A DNA stretch of 64,000 bases. Origin: Oidiodendron maius Zn (taxonomy: Eukaryota > Ascomycota > Leotiomycetes > Myxotrichaceae). The notes beneath the pieces are model-generated. The model had not been told where the DNA came from. It was given only the letters and a program-made list of their open reading frames with translations, and did not search any database. Where the stretch lies: the NCBI GenBank assembly GCA_000827325.1, contig KN832892.1:496001-560000 (forward strand). The letters are read 5' to 3'. The number at the start of each line of letters is the position of its first letter. Position 1 is the stretch's first letter. Positions 32,972 through 43,329 of this stretch are shown here, piece by piece. The position numbers and the translations under genes are program-made.

Positions 32972-33255
32972 TGAAGTAGTTTGGTAATTTGAACAGTTAT
33001 GTAGGAGAAAGGGGGTAAATGAGAAGTGAGATGTTCTAGCTCTTTACACATTCATATATGCGTGGTGTGAAAATGAGTCAGCATCGGTGGTGTGAATGTA
33101 AGGGGAGCCATGTAACACAAGCCACAAGTTTTGACTTCTTGCTTTTTAGCTAATCACACTTGCTCTAACCTATGCTCTTATAAATTACATCCCTTCGAGC
33201 ACTTTTAATTTCTCTTAAGAAAGCGTTGAGCACCTAATGCCTAGAGCTACTGTGG

Positions 33256-36200
33256 CTAATTATCTATATCTTGCTCCCCGCTCATCAAAATTTTCCACAT
33301 TTTCTTCCGTTCCGTCCCCCACTCCGCTACTTTCTCCCGAATGGCTTCATCAGAATCTCTCTGCCACTCTTCAATACCCCTCTTAAGACGCTGGACAAGA
33401 ACCGCGTGAGCTTTTTCCTGTTCTGGCAACGCGCCCTTGCTCGTCTTTTCTAGGCCATCCTGTCCGTCTTCAACGAGTTTCATCGCTAGCGTGACTCGAA
33501 TAAATTTTAGAGCTAACGACCTTTGATCGCCCGCTCTATGCGACGATGATACAGGTCTACCAATATATGATGCTACGCGCAGTCGTTCTTCATCTGTGTT
33601 GAGCATTTTGGAGACGACGAACGCGTCTTTAGCGATCCTGGGCAAGCGGAGCATGTTGGCTTCACCCTCAAGGACAGTGTCTAGCAATTCGTCTAGTTCC
33701 CCGGCAAATCTTTTACACTGAAGGTCAACTTCCGCAGGGTCGGGGAAGCAGGGATAAGGAAGGAGCCAAAGACGAAGTTTTATCGTTGAGGGGAAGATGC
33801 TGAGCTTCTGTTCTCGTATATGCTTCTTTTTCTTGTCAATGACTAAAGCAATGACTTTCTCAAGGACGAGTCGGCCGGATTTCTGCCATGTGGAGATCAT
33901 CGAGCGGATTAAATCTGCGTCTCCGTATGGGTAAGTAAGCTTGCTCGGCGGGCGAAGATGGTCCACGAAAGTGTTCCACGTATCCGTGTAGGTTTCGTAA
34001 TCATCCAAGAACAACGATGCGTGCTCGACGACCATGTCCAGTAATTTGCGGAAGGTGATGCCGTTGCTGACTGAAGAACGTGGCAGGTCATGATGGATCA
34101 TGCTTAGGAGTGTTTGGGTCTTGGAAGAAGGGTACTGATCCATACGTTGGCCGAAGACGGCCAGCCAGTGTTGAACGTCGGGAGTGTTGATAAGACCAGC
34201 ATTCTTCCTAAGTGACTCGTTGAAGTCCTTCAAGCCCACAGGTGGGGCAATGGTCATGATAATATGCTTGTTGAAATCTTCTAATACCGTTTGAGGGATC
34301 AACTTGGGGTAATTTCCAAGGAGGATATCCCAAAGTCTCGAGCTAATTGGCGTTGGAGGGAGGTCATTAACAGCAAAGTCCACATTGTGCTTAGCCAGGA
34401 ATAAAATAGCCCATTTCCGGTGCTCCAGTTGCGAATACTTAAGAATAGGTAAGAGAAGCCGTGACACAAATTCGCCTTGCAAATTCTTTAGCTCGGGATA
34501 CTGCTGTCCATTAGGAGCTGTAGAGATAGCACTTAATAGAGGTGGCAAGCCATTAGAGATATCAGAGATCTCCGGAACTGTTCCTGTTTTTCTGGCTTCA
34601 TCCCAGTCCCCTTGCTGTAGAGGGCGGCGCTCATTGACACTTCCCACAACAGGTATGATAAGATCTAGAGCACTTAAAATTTTCTCGACCAAATTATTAG
34701 ATCTCCGGTTGTTATCTACTCCGCTACACAGATTGTTCAGCATGCTTAACAAGCTGCTAAGCGTGGCGAGACGAATATCGATGTGTGTCCCCGCCTTGAA
34801 TAGTTCCAACAATACTTCTGCGGCTACATCCTCTGAGATAAACTCGGCGTTTTGAAGGAGCTGGGCGAGATACTTGACAGTCGTAACTTTCACAAGTGAT
34901 GGAGTTGGTGTCGATTGAGGTGCTTGTGTATCGCTAACGCGGACATATGATTGCTCTTCTAGCTTCTCGCCAATCGCAGTAGCAAAAGCAAGAAGCATGT
35001 CATGAGCATTTCTAGCAGAGAGGGAGTTCATGAATGGTACTGACAATAGCTGTCTATGCCAAGAACTTGCATCAGGCCGATCTATTATCGTCTGAAGAAT
35101 AAGCTGCTGTGCCAGTTCGGGGTTGTCGCTTTGTGCGAGCCCTTGTAGGACTTCATAAGACAGACGCTCTAAAGTATCATCTCCTAACTGGCGGTCTTTT
35201 TTGCTACGATTCTCATTCCCAGCTTTGAGCATAACCTTCAAAGCAGCAGCTACAGCCGTTGGAGGGAGTTTGTTGAGAAGGCTTTTGATCGGTCCATACG
35301 CTGTATTGAGGAAGTCAACATTTACTCTCTGAAGCATATCCAGGGTGCCAGCCCAGATTGCAGCGTACAAATCTGCCTCTGGGTCTTTTAGACGCTTCTG
35401 AAGGCCCTCTGCATCATTGACGCGTTGATTGATTGTACTGCCAAACAGCGATGTCACACCAGCCCAATCTGGTTGGTGGAACGAAGGCTCTCGTTTCGCC
35501 ATGCGCATCGTCTCATGAAAAATTATTAAGACCTCGTTCGCCTTTTCCACTCGCAGCGCAACTTCAGCCAACGTCATATCCTCTCGCAATTCTTGAGGTA
35601 TCCCAGAGAGAAGTTCAACCCCCTCGCAGGTCGCAACGGCGTCCCGCCCAAAGATGGCTTTCACAGTAAGAGGATCACGAATGTACCGCTGTTGCCAGAT
35701 GATGGTCTCGCCGTACAGTTCAAGATTGCCGCTTGCGATGGCATAATTGGATGCCGCTTTCGCAAGCTGCGCTCTGTCTGATTGCTCCCTTGCAGTAGCC
35801 GCCTTCTTTCGAAGCTCATCGACAGCACTGCTGGCCTTCTTTTGTGTTTCTTCAGAGTTGCGCTGAAGGATAGTCAGAAGAAGGGCGACGTTGCAGTTTT
35901 GCTGTGACATGATTCTGCGATTCGAGAGAATTGAAGCTCGAACCGGCCCCTCAAGAAAGTCATAATTTAGGTTTGCACTATGAAGGCCTTCCAGTAGTCG
36001 AACTGCTTGATCTTTGCTTAGCTGGTAAAACATATCGCTCGGCCACGGCTGCTCCGCAAGCGGCTTGAAGTCATTAGCTGTATCAATATCAATACCCCTT
36101 TTCGGAACGTGGAGACAGTACAATCGAAGCAGCGGCCATCTCAACTGTGGCACTTTTTCTTTGAAACTTTTTGCAAAGCTCGTAATGGTTAGAAGATAGT

Positions 36201-37134
36201 CTCGGCCGATCGTCTTCTGTGAGCCGCCTAGCCCCAGATGGAGAGCGAGCGCAAGCAATTCGTCGTAGAGTGGCATTCTCATCCAACGGGCAATCAGTTT
36301 GGACCAGAAGGCTTTCCGCTGAAATTCAAGTTTAAGGCTTGGCTTGGCCTTTAGTAATTGCAGGCCCAGGCTAAAGACATCGTGTAATTTAGCCTCCGGT
36401 ACTTTCTTGCGAAGAGATCGCTGCAGGAGAGAGTGTAGTAACTCGGCTTCAGAGACCTCAGCGGGCCAACATTTATCGTTATTGATGTCTCCTAAACGAA
36501 GTCGTAATACCTTCTCCGCAAAGACCATCGATCCTGTCACTTTTGAATCTGGTCCAAGCCTTGCTGATTGACTGTACACCAAAGTCTTAAGATATTGATG
36601 AAAACGTTGTTTCCCAAGCCCAAGCCCATCACCAAAGATATCGTTAATGACATGCTTCCGTAAGAGCTCTCCGTGGGTGTTGATCAAGCGTCTCACAGAC
36701 ATTCCTCGATAAAGAGGATTTGACATGTCTCCGCCATCTACTAACTGATCAATAAACTCCGGTGAACAAGCCCATATCATCTTAGCGTAGTGGTCTTGAA
36801 GAGGGCGTTTGTCATGGCTTTGAAGTTCTGAATCAGGATAATGCAACGGAAGGAGTGCATGCAACAATTCCTCGATGGCTTTTTCTCGCGGTTTAACCCT
36901 GTGCTGGCGACCGTAATTGCAACGTCCAATCGCAATCGTGAGGGTGTCCACCTCTGTGACGGAGATCTTTGCGAAGACATTGATGAGACCTTTCGCACCG
37001 TCTACCGCTCTCCACGCGGATTCCCATTGACCAGGGTCGGCCAGTGCTTCGCCGAATCGCTCGATGCCCTGTTTCCGAGTGGAGACTGAAGGTCCATCGC
37101 GAATGGATAGTGCGACGGTCTCGAGTGACTGCAT
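33256..37134 (-). CDS. Large helical protein, conserved-type, function unknown
   Basis: An intronless frame of 1292 residues, the longest in the window, with even, housekeeping-like composition and no signal peptide or membrane segment. It appears almost entirely alpha-helical, with repeated amphipathic helix pairs of HEAT/ARM-like spacing (for example around 690-800 and 930-1010). A short coiled-coil stretch lies near 440-475 (EETQKKASSAVDELRKKAAT), and the C-terminus is charged. I recognise no catalytic motif. It could be a scaffold or trafficking/nuclear-transport-type adaptor, but this is only inferred from the fold class. Its intact length, among accessory genes, suggests a core gene bordering the variable regions. 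Confidence 0.8.
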   Translation of the reverse strand: MQSLETVALSIRDGPSVSTRKQGIERFGEALADPGQWESAWRAVDGAKGLINVFAKISVTEVDTLTIAIGRCNYGRQHRVKPREKAIEELLHALLPLHYPDSELQSHDKRPLQDHYAKMIWACSPEFIDQLVDGGDMSNPLYRGMSVRRLINTHGELLRKHVINDIFGDGLGLGKQRFHQYLKTLVYSQSARLGPDSKVTGSMVFAEKVLRLRLGDINNDKCWPAEVSEAELLHSLLQRSLRKKVPEAKLHDVFSLGLQLLKAKPSLKLEFQRKAFWSKLIARWMRMPLYDELLALALHLGLGGSQKTIGRDYLLTITSFAKSFKEKVPQLRWPLLRLYCLHVPKRGIDIDTANDFKPLAEQPWPSDMFYQLSKDQAVRLLEGLHSANLNYDFLEGPVRASILSNRRIMSQQNCNVALLLTILQRNSEETQKKASSAVDELRKKAATAREQSDRAQLAKAASNYAIASGNLELYGETIIWQQRYIRDPLTVKAIFGRDAVATCEGVELLSGIPQELREDMTLAEVALRVEKANEVLIIFHETMRMAKREPSFHQPDWAGVTSLFGSTINQRVNDAEGLQKRLKDPEADLYAAIWAGTLDMLQRVNVDFLNTAYGPIKSLLNKLPPTAVAAALKVMLKAGNENRSKKDRQLGDDTLERLSYEVLQGLAQSDNPELAQQLILQTIIDRPDASSWHRQLLSVPFMNSLSARNAHDMLLAFATAIGEKLEEQSYVRVSDTQAPQSTPTPSLVKVTTVKYLAQLLQNAEFISEDVAAEVLLELFKAGTHIDIRLATLSSLLSMLNNLCSGVDNNRRSNNLVEKILSALDLIIPVVGSVNERRPLQQGDWDEARKTGTVPEISDISNGLPPLLSAISTAPNGQQYPELKNLQGEFVSRLLLPILKYSQLEHRKWAILFLAKHNVDFAVNDLPPTPISSRLWDILLGNYPKLIPQTVLEDFNKHIIMTIAPPVGLKDFNESLRKNAGLINTPDVQHWLAVFGQRMDQYPSSKTQTLLSMIHHDLPRSSVSNGITFRKLLDMVVEHASLFLDDYETYTDTWNTFVDHLRPPSKLTYPYGDADLIRSMISTWQKSGRLVLEKVIALVIDKKKKHIREQKLSIFPSTIKLRLWLLPYPCFPDPAEVDLQCKRFAGELDELLDTVLEGEANMLRLPRIAKDAFVVSKMLNTDEERLRVASYIGRPVSSSHRAGDQRSLALKFIRVTLAMKLVEDGQDGLEKTSKGALPEQEKAHAVLVQRLKRGIEEWQRDSDEAIREKVAEWGTERKKMWKILMSGEQDIDN

Positions 37135-37581
37135 ATGGAGATTGATTTGCGCGATTTGAAGTCTAACCTCGAAGCAGCAAGGCGAGATGAAACGAGCGAG
37201 TGGATGGAAGTAGTGGCTCGAACGTTGGAATATTAAGCTGTCTGGTTAATTTAGTCTCCTTGTAGAGCCTCGTCGTGCGTAAGGTTTAAGTGGTGAAGAC
37301 CTCTGAAATGCGGATCTTATCTGTCCTTTCCTGCACCACTCACGGTGACTGTAGCCCAAACGATGAGTCAGCGCAGGAGTTCGCGCAGAGGATGTTGGCG
37401 AAAGGCCAAAACACAAAACAGCCACGATGTCGCGCCATGAAGTCAATTGGCACCACCAGCAGCCAATTATAGGTATGCAGAATACTGATATGGAAGCCAG
37501 GAAAAGAGAGAAAGAATACAGCGATCAGAAATGGTGGTTTATTCCTGGCAGCGTAGAAAAGCGTTGAAGTTCGGGCGCCTG

Positions 37582-37751
37582 GAGCCCGCTCTCAGTGAGC
37601 TTTGGTGAGCGCGGGTAATGATATCCCAGGACAAGAATATGAACACAACGATTTCGCAGCGGCGGGGAGTGGATTTAGTGATTTTGAGGAATACCGCAAG
37701 CCAGTTAAATTATCAAGAACCGTGTAGAAGAAGTCGGAGGAGAGCGGGCTC
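37582..37751. repeat. 12-bp inverted repeats 170 bp apart
   Basis: GAGCCCGCTCTC at 37582-37593 is matched by its exact reverse complement at 37740-37751. The arms could be ends of a very small inverted-repeat element, but no clear target-site duplication is visible. Confidence 0.3.
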
Positions 37752-37804
37752 AAAAGCCTTTATCTCCGAAATATAGACAACTTACGGGGCCAGCGCCGAG
37801 AATT

Positions 37805-37838
37805 GGAAAATCTCGCACTCTTCAACGCGAGATTTTCC
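37805..37838. repeat. Perfect 12-bp hairpin
   Basis: GGAAAATCTCGC and GCGAGATTTTCC are separated by 10 nt. It lies about 670 bp upstream of the 33256-37134 gene; role unknown. Confidence 0.4.
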
Positions 37839-38888
37839 TTATAACCTAAGCATGGACTCACAAAAGTCCGGAAAATATTTGTCCATCAAGTCGAATATAC
37901 TGGGATTCTGGCCACATTTCACATCCGACTCGTCCATGAAACGTTTCCGCAGTCTTGTCGTGCGATCAAGCGCACAGCTAGCCACGGCCTTGCGATCCTC
38001 GGTCACCAAATTCCAACAGTCATTCTAGTAGACTTAGAAGAACCTCCGAGCCCAACCTCCTCAAATCATCATTGCCAGTCAGCTGATTCTGAAGCCAGAC
38101 CCTATAAAAAACTTTAACATCGGCGGACCGAGGTTAAGATACGGTCCCGGGTGGGAGATGCGCCGTCGGGAATCTATTAGCCCGGGCCGGTGCCTAGGAA
38201 CTCAGATCTCAGCATGTGAATCACTGGTAGTGCTAAGGGAATTGCGATGTTCTGTATCCCCTAGACAGCAATAGAGAAGGAGGGAGTCGCCGGGTGAAGG
38301 GAAGCGCCGAGTTATATTATCGACGTTCCTTCTAAGGGTTCTCTTTTCAATGGAGCACCGTAGTCGATTGTACTGCCGCATGGCTAGCAATTACCTATCC
38401 TCGGAGCGATCCTGCCTCCCACTATTTACTCCCCTGTCATTTTCCATGCCGCTCCTCCGCCATGGCTCAGGCTAGCATAGAGTTTGCCGTGCGGGGAAAC
38501 GAAAGCTATTGCCATAAATCACTGCGGTGTGTGTTCCCAGCTCGGCAGCCCAGAATATTTAAAGTACTTCAACAGCGGCGTCAGCGTCCATATCGAGCCT
38601 GCCACCCGTGCCGGTGCATCTGTTAGCCCGCGCCGCCCTGTTGGAGACTAGGGTGGGATAGAAACGGTACTGCCAAGGTAAAACCGCGCTACTGCAGGGC
38701 AGAGGAGGAGGGCGGATATTATAGCCCGATGCAAAGCACGCCCGTTAGTAGCTACTGAGGGGTGGGGTATTAATATTTTCAGTTACCCTCTATATGCAGG
38801 ACGTTTGGATCAAGACCTTTCACTCTATGACGGCAAATCCAGTCGTCGAATCCCATCATCGCACATTCCCTAACGCCCCTCCTCCACG

Positions 38889-39974
38889 ATGAAGGCGCTG
38901 GTCTCCAATCGAATTCTCGCCTCCCGACTGTTGAATATGGGTTTCAACAAGCCCAGAGGTCCAGGCTGCGAGGTGCGCGATGTCCCCAAGCCCACCATCG
39001 AGCCTCACGAGATCCTCGTCCGCGTCCGCGCCGTGGCGGTTAACCCGACCGATTTCAAGCACGCCGACATAGTCTCGCCGCCCAACTCCATCCTCGGCTG
39101 CGACTATGCCGGCGAGGTGGTGGAGATCGGAGCCCAGGCGCCTGGAAACTGGGCCATGGGCGACCGCGTGGCCGGCGCTGTCCATGGCGGCCTCTATAGC
39201 GACCGTGGCGCCTTTGCCGAGTATCTCAAGGTCGACGGTGACCTCGCATTCAAGGTTCCAGAGGGGATGACGGACGAGGACGCGGCCACGTTAGGGGTAT
39301 CGATAGGAACCGCGATGCTAGCACTGAACCAGCGTCTAGGCATCCCGTGGCCGAGCATCCTAAAGGGATCAGGACGCAAGGACTTCGTAGAGGGCTTCCC
39401 CGTCCTCATCTACTCGGGCGCGACGACTGCGGGTCTCATGGCAATCCAATTCGCGAAGGCAGCAGGCTGTACGGTGGTAGTGACAGCATCTCCTCGTTCC
39501 TTTGATCTTGTCAAGAAATACGGAGCAGATCACGTCTTCGACTATCGTTCAAAAGATGTGGTCGCTGTGATCACGAAACAGTTCCCCAACATTACTGCCG
39601 CTCTGGATTGCTACTCTGAGGCGGGCTCGACTGAAATTTGTGCTCAGGTTCTGAAGAACAAGGGCGGCAAAGTCGTGACGCTACTAATGGACGCAAAGGC
39701 GAAGACGCCCGGCGTGGAAGTCGAGAATATCATGGCGTACACACTCATGGGCAAGCCATTTCAGTGGCTTGCTCCTATTGGACCGAAGTGGGAGGCGAGA
39801 CCAGAGGACCGAAAAGCCTTGGCCGAGTTGTGCAAAAGCGGGCTTGAATTAACAAAGGTAATCAAACCCCCTCCGACCCGCCACCTGGAGGGTGGCTTTG
39901 ACGGTATTATATCTGGATTAGAAAAGCTTCGGCGAGGAGAAGCATCGGGATGCAAGTTCGTGATTACTCTGTAA
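38889..39974 (+). CDS. MDR-family oxidoreductase, trans-enoyl-reductase (ToxD/LovC-like) type
   Basis: A single exon of 361 residues. The N-terminal GroES-like part (about 1-130) contains PHEILVRVRAVAVNPTDFKH, ILGCDYAGEVVEIG and GDRVAGAVHGG. The nucleotide-binding part has the Rossmann signature VLIYSGATTAGLMAIQFAKA (about 170-190) followed by AGCTVVVTASPRSFDLVKKYGADHV-type sequence. The catalytic zinc ligands of alcohol dehydrogenases are absent, as in LovC/ToxD-like reductases and quinone-reductase relatives. Such enzymes reduce enoyl or enone double bonds with NADPH and often serve polyketide synthases in trans. No synthase lies in this window, so a stand-alone role is equally possible. 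The gene looks intact and GC-richer than its surroundings. Confidence 0.85.
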   Translation: MKALVSNRILASRLLNMGFNKPRGPGCEVRDVPKPTIEPHEILVRVRAVAVNPTDFKHADIVSPPNSILGCDYAGEVVEIGAQAPGNWAMGDRVAGAVHGGLYSDRGAFAEYLKVDGDLAFKVPEGMTDEDAATLGVSIGTAMLALNQRLGIPWPSILKGSGRKDFVEGFPVLIYSGATTAGLMAIQFAKAAGCTVVVTASPRSFDLVKKYGADHVFDYRSKDVVAVITKQFPNITAALDCYSEAGSTEICAQVLKNKGGKVVTLLMDAKAKTPGVEVENIMAYTLMGKPFQWLAPIGPKWEARPEDRKALAELCKSGLELTKVIKPPPTRHLEGGFDGIISGLEKLRRGEASGCKFVITL

Positions 39975-40202
39975 ATCAGTGTGGTCGATAGTACAGTATC
40001 ATATAGAAACTTCCAAAGTCATAGCAATATCGTGGAACCAAAATGGCCCAAAGTACACTAAACTCGCTGTGTTATACGGGAGTTTCTAAAGCTAGCAATA
40101 TCAAATAGCTCTTAGACACACTATCAACTACACTACTGTAAATAGTCCTTATAGTTGGACAGGCTACGGAATTACTTAACGTAATATAACTATAAAATAT
40201 CT

Positions 40203-41366
40203 TAAGTAGAGAGGCATATTGCGCGCAGGTTGTAGTCCGGTGTTAAGGTGAAACCCAGTTATATTGACTATTAGGTGATGCAGAGACAACTAAGGTCAGC
40301 AGAAGGTGTATGCAGGAGAGCCAGAACTCTTATATTGGACACTCCGCACTCAATTAAGTCACTGGATAGGCACCCACGTAGTTACCCTACAGGCATAGCG
40401 GATAACCTAGTAGGCAACTATATCGCACGTGTGGCATGTACTTGAAGCTTTAGACTTAGTCAATATTATATAGCCTAGGATATCTATTCTAATCTTCTTT
40501 GGTCTAATACTAAAGGCTTACTTAACCCTTTAGAGAATCCTAGAGAATAAAGGGAAACCTCGTAGCGGAACTAACACAATTAATGCCAATGCGAAAATCT
40601 CAACAAAAAATATATCAACACCTTTGTAGTTATCGGATCTCCTTTATATTATAGCCTACTTCGTAAATTTACGTTGCCTCCTTTAGAACTTGTTAATTAG
40701 CTGATTTATTGAGAGATAGGTACTACTTAGATCCAGTTTGTTTATAATTAAGCCGAAGAAAGCGAGCCGGAAAAGCGAGCCGGAAAAGAATGCCGTAAAA
40801 GCAAGCCGGAAAAAATAAATCGGAAAATACTCCCGGAAAACTTTCCCGGAAAAGAAAACTGAAGCAGAAAAAGATTCTCCGTTCGCTAACTACCTGCCTG
40901 CGGATCTTTGGCATAAGACGGAGAGTCGATCAATGTGGAGGATAGACACATGCTGGAATAGACCCTGTCTCCTAATATCTTCCCATTGGTACCTCGACCC
41001 TCAGATATCGTAGGTTAGGACCTTATAGTACGCTCTTCCTAATACAACTTTATTACTAAATACTTTTTCTTGAACGGAGGCAATATAGGTGCACAGGTTG
41101 TAGTCGGATCAAGGTGAAACTCAGTTATATTGACTATAGGCTTTCGGCATAGCAGAATGCCGAAAGCAGTAGGTAAAGAGAGTAATACAGAGACAACTAA
41201 AGTAAGAAGAGATTCAGGAGAACTAGAGCCTTTTATGCTTAATACCACACACTTAATTGAGTCACCAAATAGGCTCCCACCTAGTCACCTTATAGGCGCC
41301 GGTAGGCAGCCTAATAGGCAGATGTGTAGTATGTGTAAATGTGCCTGAAGCCCTAGGACCTAGTCA
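40203..41366 (-). mobile_element. LTR-retrotransposon remnant, two diverged LTRs and short internal part
   Basis: Two related blocks, 41071-41366 (about 296 bp) and 40203-40462 (about 260 bp), share order and sequence, including ATATAACTGRGTTTCACCTT on the minus strand. They begin with TG and end near TTCA/TTA, as LTRs do. The 0.6 kb between them is too short for gag-pol, so the element is broken and internally deleted; the LTRs are clearly diverged, implying an old insertion. Copy 41071-41366 carries a hairpin (GCTTTCGGCAT and its complement) that the other lacks. A third related block lies at 61822-62098. The element appears inserted into the mariner relic at 41367. Superfamily (Copia or Gypsy) is not decided. 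Confidence 0.55.
40751..40854. repeat. Degenerate tandem repeat of about 13 bp (GCCGGAAAA core)
   Basis: About eight imperfect units of the kind GAGCCGGAAAAGC follow each other inside the LTR-remnant interior. The same core recurs at 58456-58489. Confidence 0.6.
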
Positions 41367-41763
41367 ATAAATCTTATAAATCTATATTGCATTCCTTAGC
41401 CACTTAGCAAGCTGTTTTCTTAGACTAATTAATTAAATGTAGTGCCCTACTAATACTAGATAGCGATATAAGGATATCGAAATTGTCCTATAAGAAGACT
41501 ACTATCTCCTCTAGGTATAACTTAGGCTTCTTAAGGAGATGCTCCTTTAAAACCTCAAGTATTTACAGCGTGATGGACTGATACCCTCCTCCACTTTTCA
41601 GGGGAGCGTTTATAGACCTGAAGTAACGCAGATTTAAGCGTATTGCTTTAATCGAACGCTTACTACACCTAGCAGCCTTGGCTATTTCACGAGTCGTGAG
41701 TTTCTAGTAAAGTTCTATATCACGAATAAGACTATACTGGGAGGGAGCGAGATTTGGGGCTGT
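41367..41763 (-). mobile_element. Tc1/mariner transposase N-terminal relic with RIP-like decay
   Basis: Minus-strand translation from 41763 gives APNLAPSQYSLIRDIELY, then KLTTREIAKAARCSKRSI (helix-turn-helix), KAIRLNLRYF, GGGYQSIT, LKEHLLKKPKLYLEEIVVFL, LSSISRALHLIN and SKKTAC. This is the ordered N-terminal half of the common fungal Tc1/mariner DDE transposase. Several stops stand where the family has tryptophan, as expected from C-to-T changes by RIP. The homology ends at about 41367, exactly where the LTR block begins, and a weak continuation may resume beyond 40203. The catalytic half is not visible. Confidence 0.7.
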
Positions 41764-42182
41764 AGTTTGGAGAATGAGCCACTGTAGGTACAGCGAGGAT
41801 TTGCATGCAATTGTAATATATATCTGATGCTTTTGAAGAGGCACTTGATAAGGGAGGTAGGCCAGTGATGAATGCGATTAAGGTACCTTGCACTTAACTG
41901 TATTTGGACAGTAGACCGAGAACCCTGGTTAAGAGAAGATAAAAGATTTGGGGCAGGGGAAGCCGGCCGTGCAAGCGACTGTAGCACAACCTCTTATCCG
42001 CCACGCCCTTATGCTGATGGCCGTCCACATACTAGTATTTGACCTAACTAAATTAACTTAGTTGGTCAATCACATTTAGCGGTCACAAGTGCTGCAAATA
42101 ACCCAATTTGTCTCTCGAGATCGATTATCCAACCATCTCTAACCCCCTCTCCTCCGGGGCGGGATGGGGGGGCCGGGGATAA

Positions 42183-43329
42183 TTAAAAGATTGCAACTGC
42201 GTTCGGGGGACTAGCAACACCCCCTACAACCTTTCGGAGTACATTAGAATTTAGGATTGGTATCTTCGAAAATGTAAGACGTACATTAAGTGGTACACTC
42301 GAGATAAAGAAAGTATATCTCTTGCTCCTTTTGCAGTGATAGGACAAACCCTCCAAGTCAAACATCTCACCAATAGGACAGCCCCAACCAGCGAGCAGCC
42401 ATTCATGTAGATTGAAATCGGGATTCGCATGGGTACCTCGAATTGGAGCTCTTTCAAAACTGGGCGCGTCACCAGCGACAGCAGCAAATTGCCTATCCCA
42501 AAGCCAGCGCAGCATATCTTCCGTAGCTTCAACGCCAATGAAGTTGGGAGATGGTCGATTGGAAAGGGCCTTGCGCTCCTCATTGGTGAGTTGGTTATAC
42601 GCGGCGGTAAATCCAGTGCGAATGAAAAGGATATCACCCTTGCTGAACTGAATGTTGTAGTACCTTGTCATTGCCTCAATATCCTCTACTGTGATTGGAG
42701 TCGACTCTAAAGCGCGAACTTCAGTGGAGTGGCACGTAGCCCAATCTCTGTAATCGAGAAGTACACCACGTCCGGTGATCCCGCCAGATTTTGTAAACAC
42801 TGAACATATTAGAGCTCAGGGTTTGGTAGTCAAAAGAGTACATACCATGTATCCCAAGTACGTCTGAAGATTCTATTTCGTCCTGCGAGTGACCTTGATA
42901 GAATTGCTTATACTTCTGATTCGCTTCTCAACAGACGGCAGCGGTTAGAAATATATGTACGTAGGTACGCCATTGAATATTAACGAATGGTAGCTTACCA
43001 TAATGACGAAAGCCGTCCCACTGGCTAGAGCACTGCGTGTTAAATATCAGTACGTCGTCGTTGATATGGTAAGGTTTGCGGCTAATAAGCCGTTGCTCAA
43101 ATGGATCCCGATTGAAGCTGGGGTACGATGGCATGTTAAGCGGCCAATCGAGCGATATCCGAATGCCAGTACGTATTTCCTTTGCTGCGGAGGTTACCAC
43201 TTCTGGTGTTAACAAGTTTAAGGTTCCTAGCTGGTCATTGGGTCCAAACCGTCCCCAGGCATTTCCTCGTGGGCCCGTCGCGTCTAAAGGTAGGTCATCA
43301 AAAGCCAAGTTAGCGGTTTCCTGCTCCAT
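42183..43329 (-). CDS. Cyclase-family hydrolase (kynurenine-formamidase-like fold)
   Basis: Three minus-strand exons (43329-42999, 42923-42846, 42799-42183) code for about 341 residues; introns are about 75 and 46 bp. The first acceptor is GAGAAG, so two junctions three bases apart are possible. The protein shows the fungal cyclase (PF04199) pattern: GNAWGRFGPNDQLGTLNLLT, ISLDWPLNMPSYPSFNRDPF, SQWDGFRHY (metal-binding region), GGITGRGVLLDYRDW, GDILFIRTGFTAAY, and NPDFNLHEWLLAGWGCPIGE. Family members hydrolyse amides or cyclic substrates using a divalent metal; substrate here unknown. The exact tail after ISSVPLNV looks unusual. The first ATG (43329) is preferred over an in-frame GTG at 43341. 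Confidence 0.82.

Larger units (their letters stand above)
37135..38888. other. Long divergent promoter region
   Basis: 1.75 kb between divergent genes at 37134 (-) and 38889 (+). No gene recognised. It contains two inverted repeats listed separately and a GC-richer part from about 38400. Confidence 0.45.

Noticed and set aside
35433-35669. Plus-strand frame inside the 1292-residue gene
   Set aside because: Shadow of the minus-strand coding sequence.
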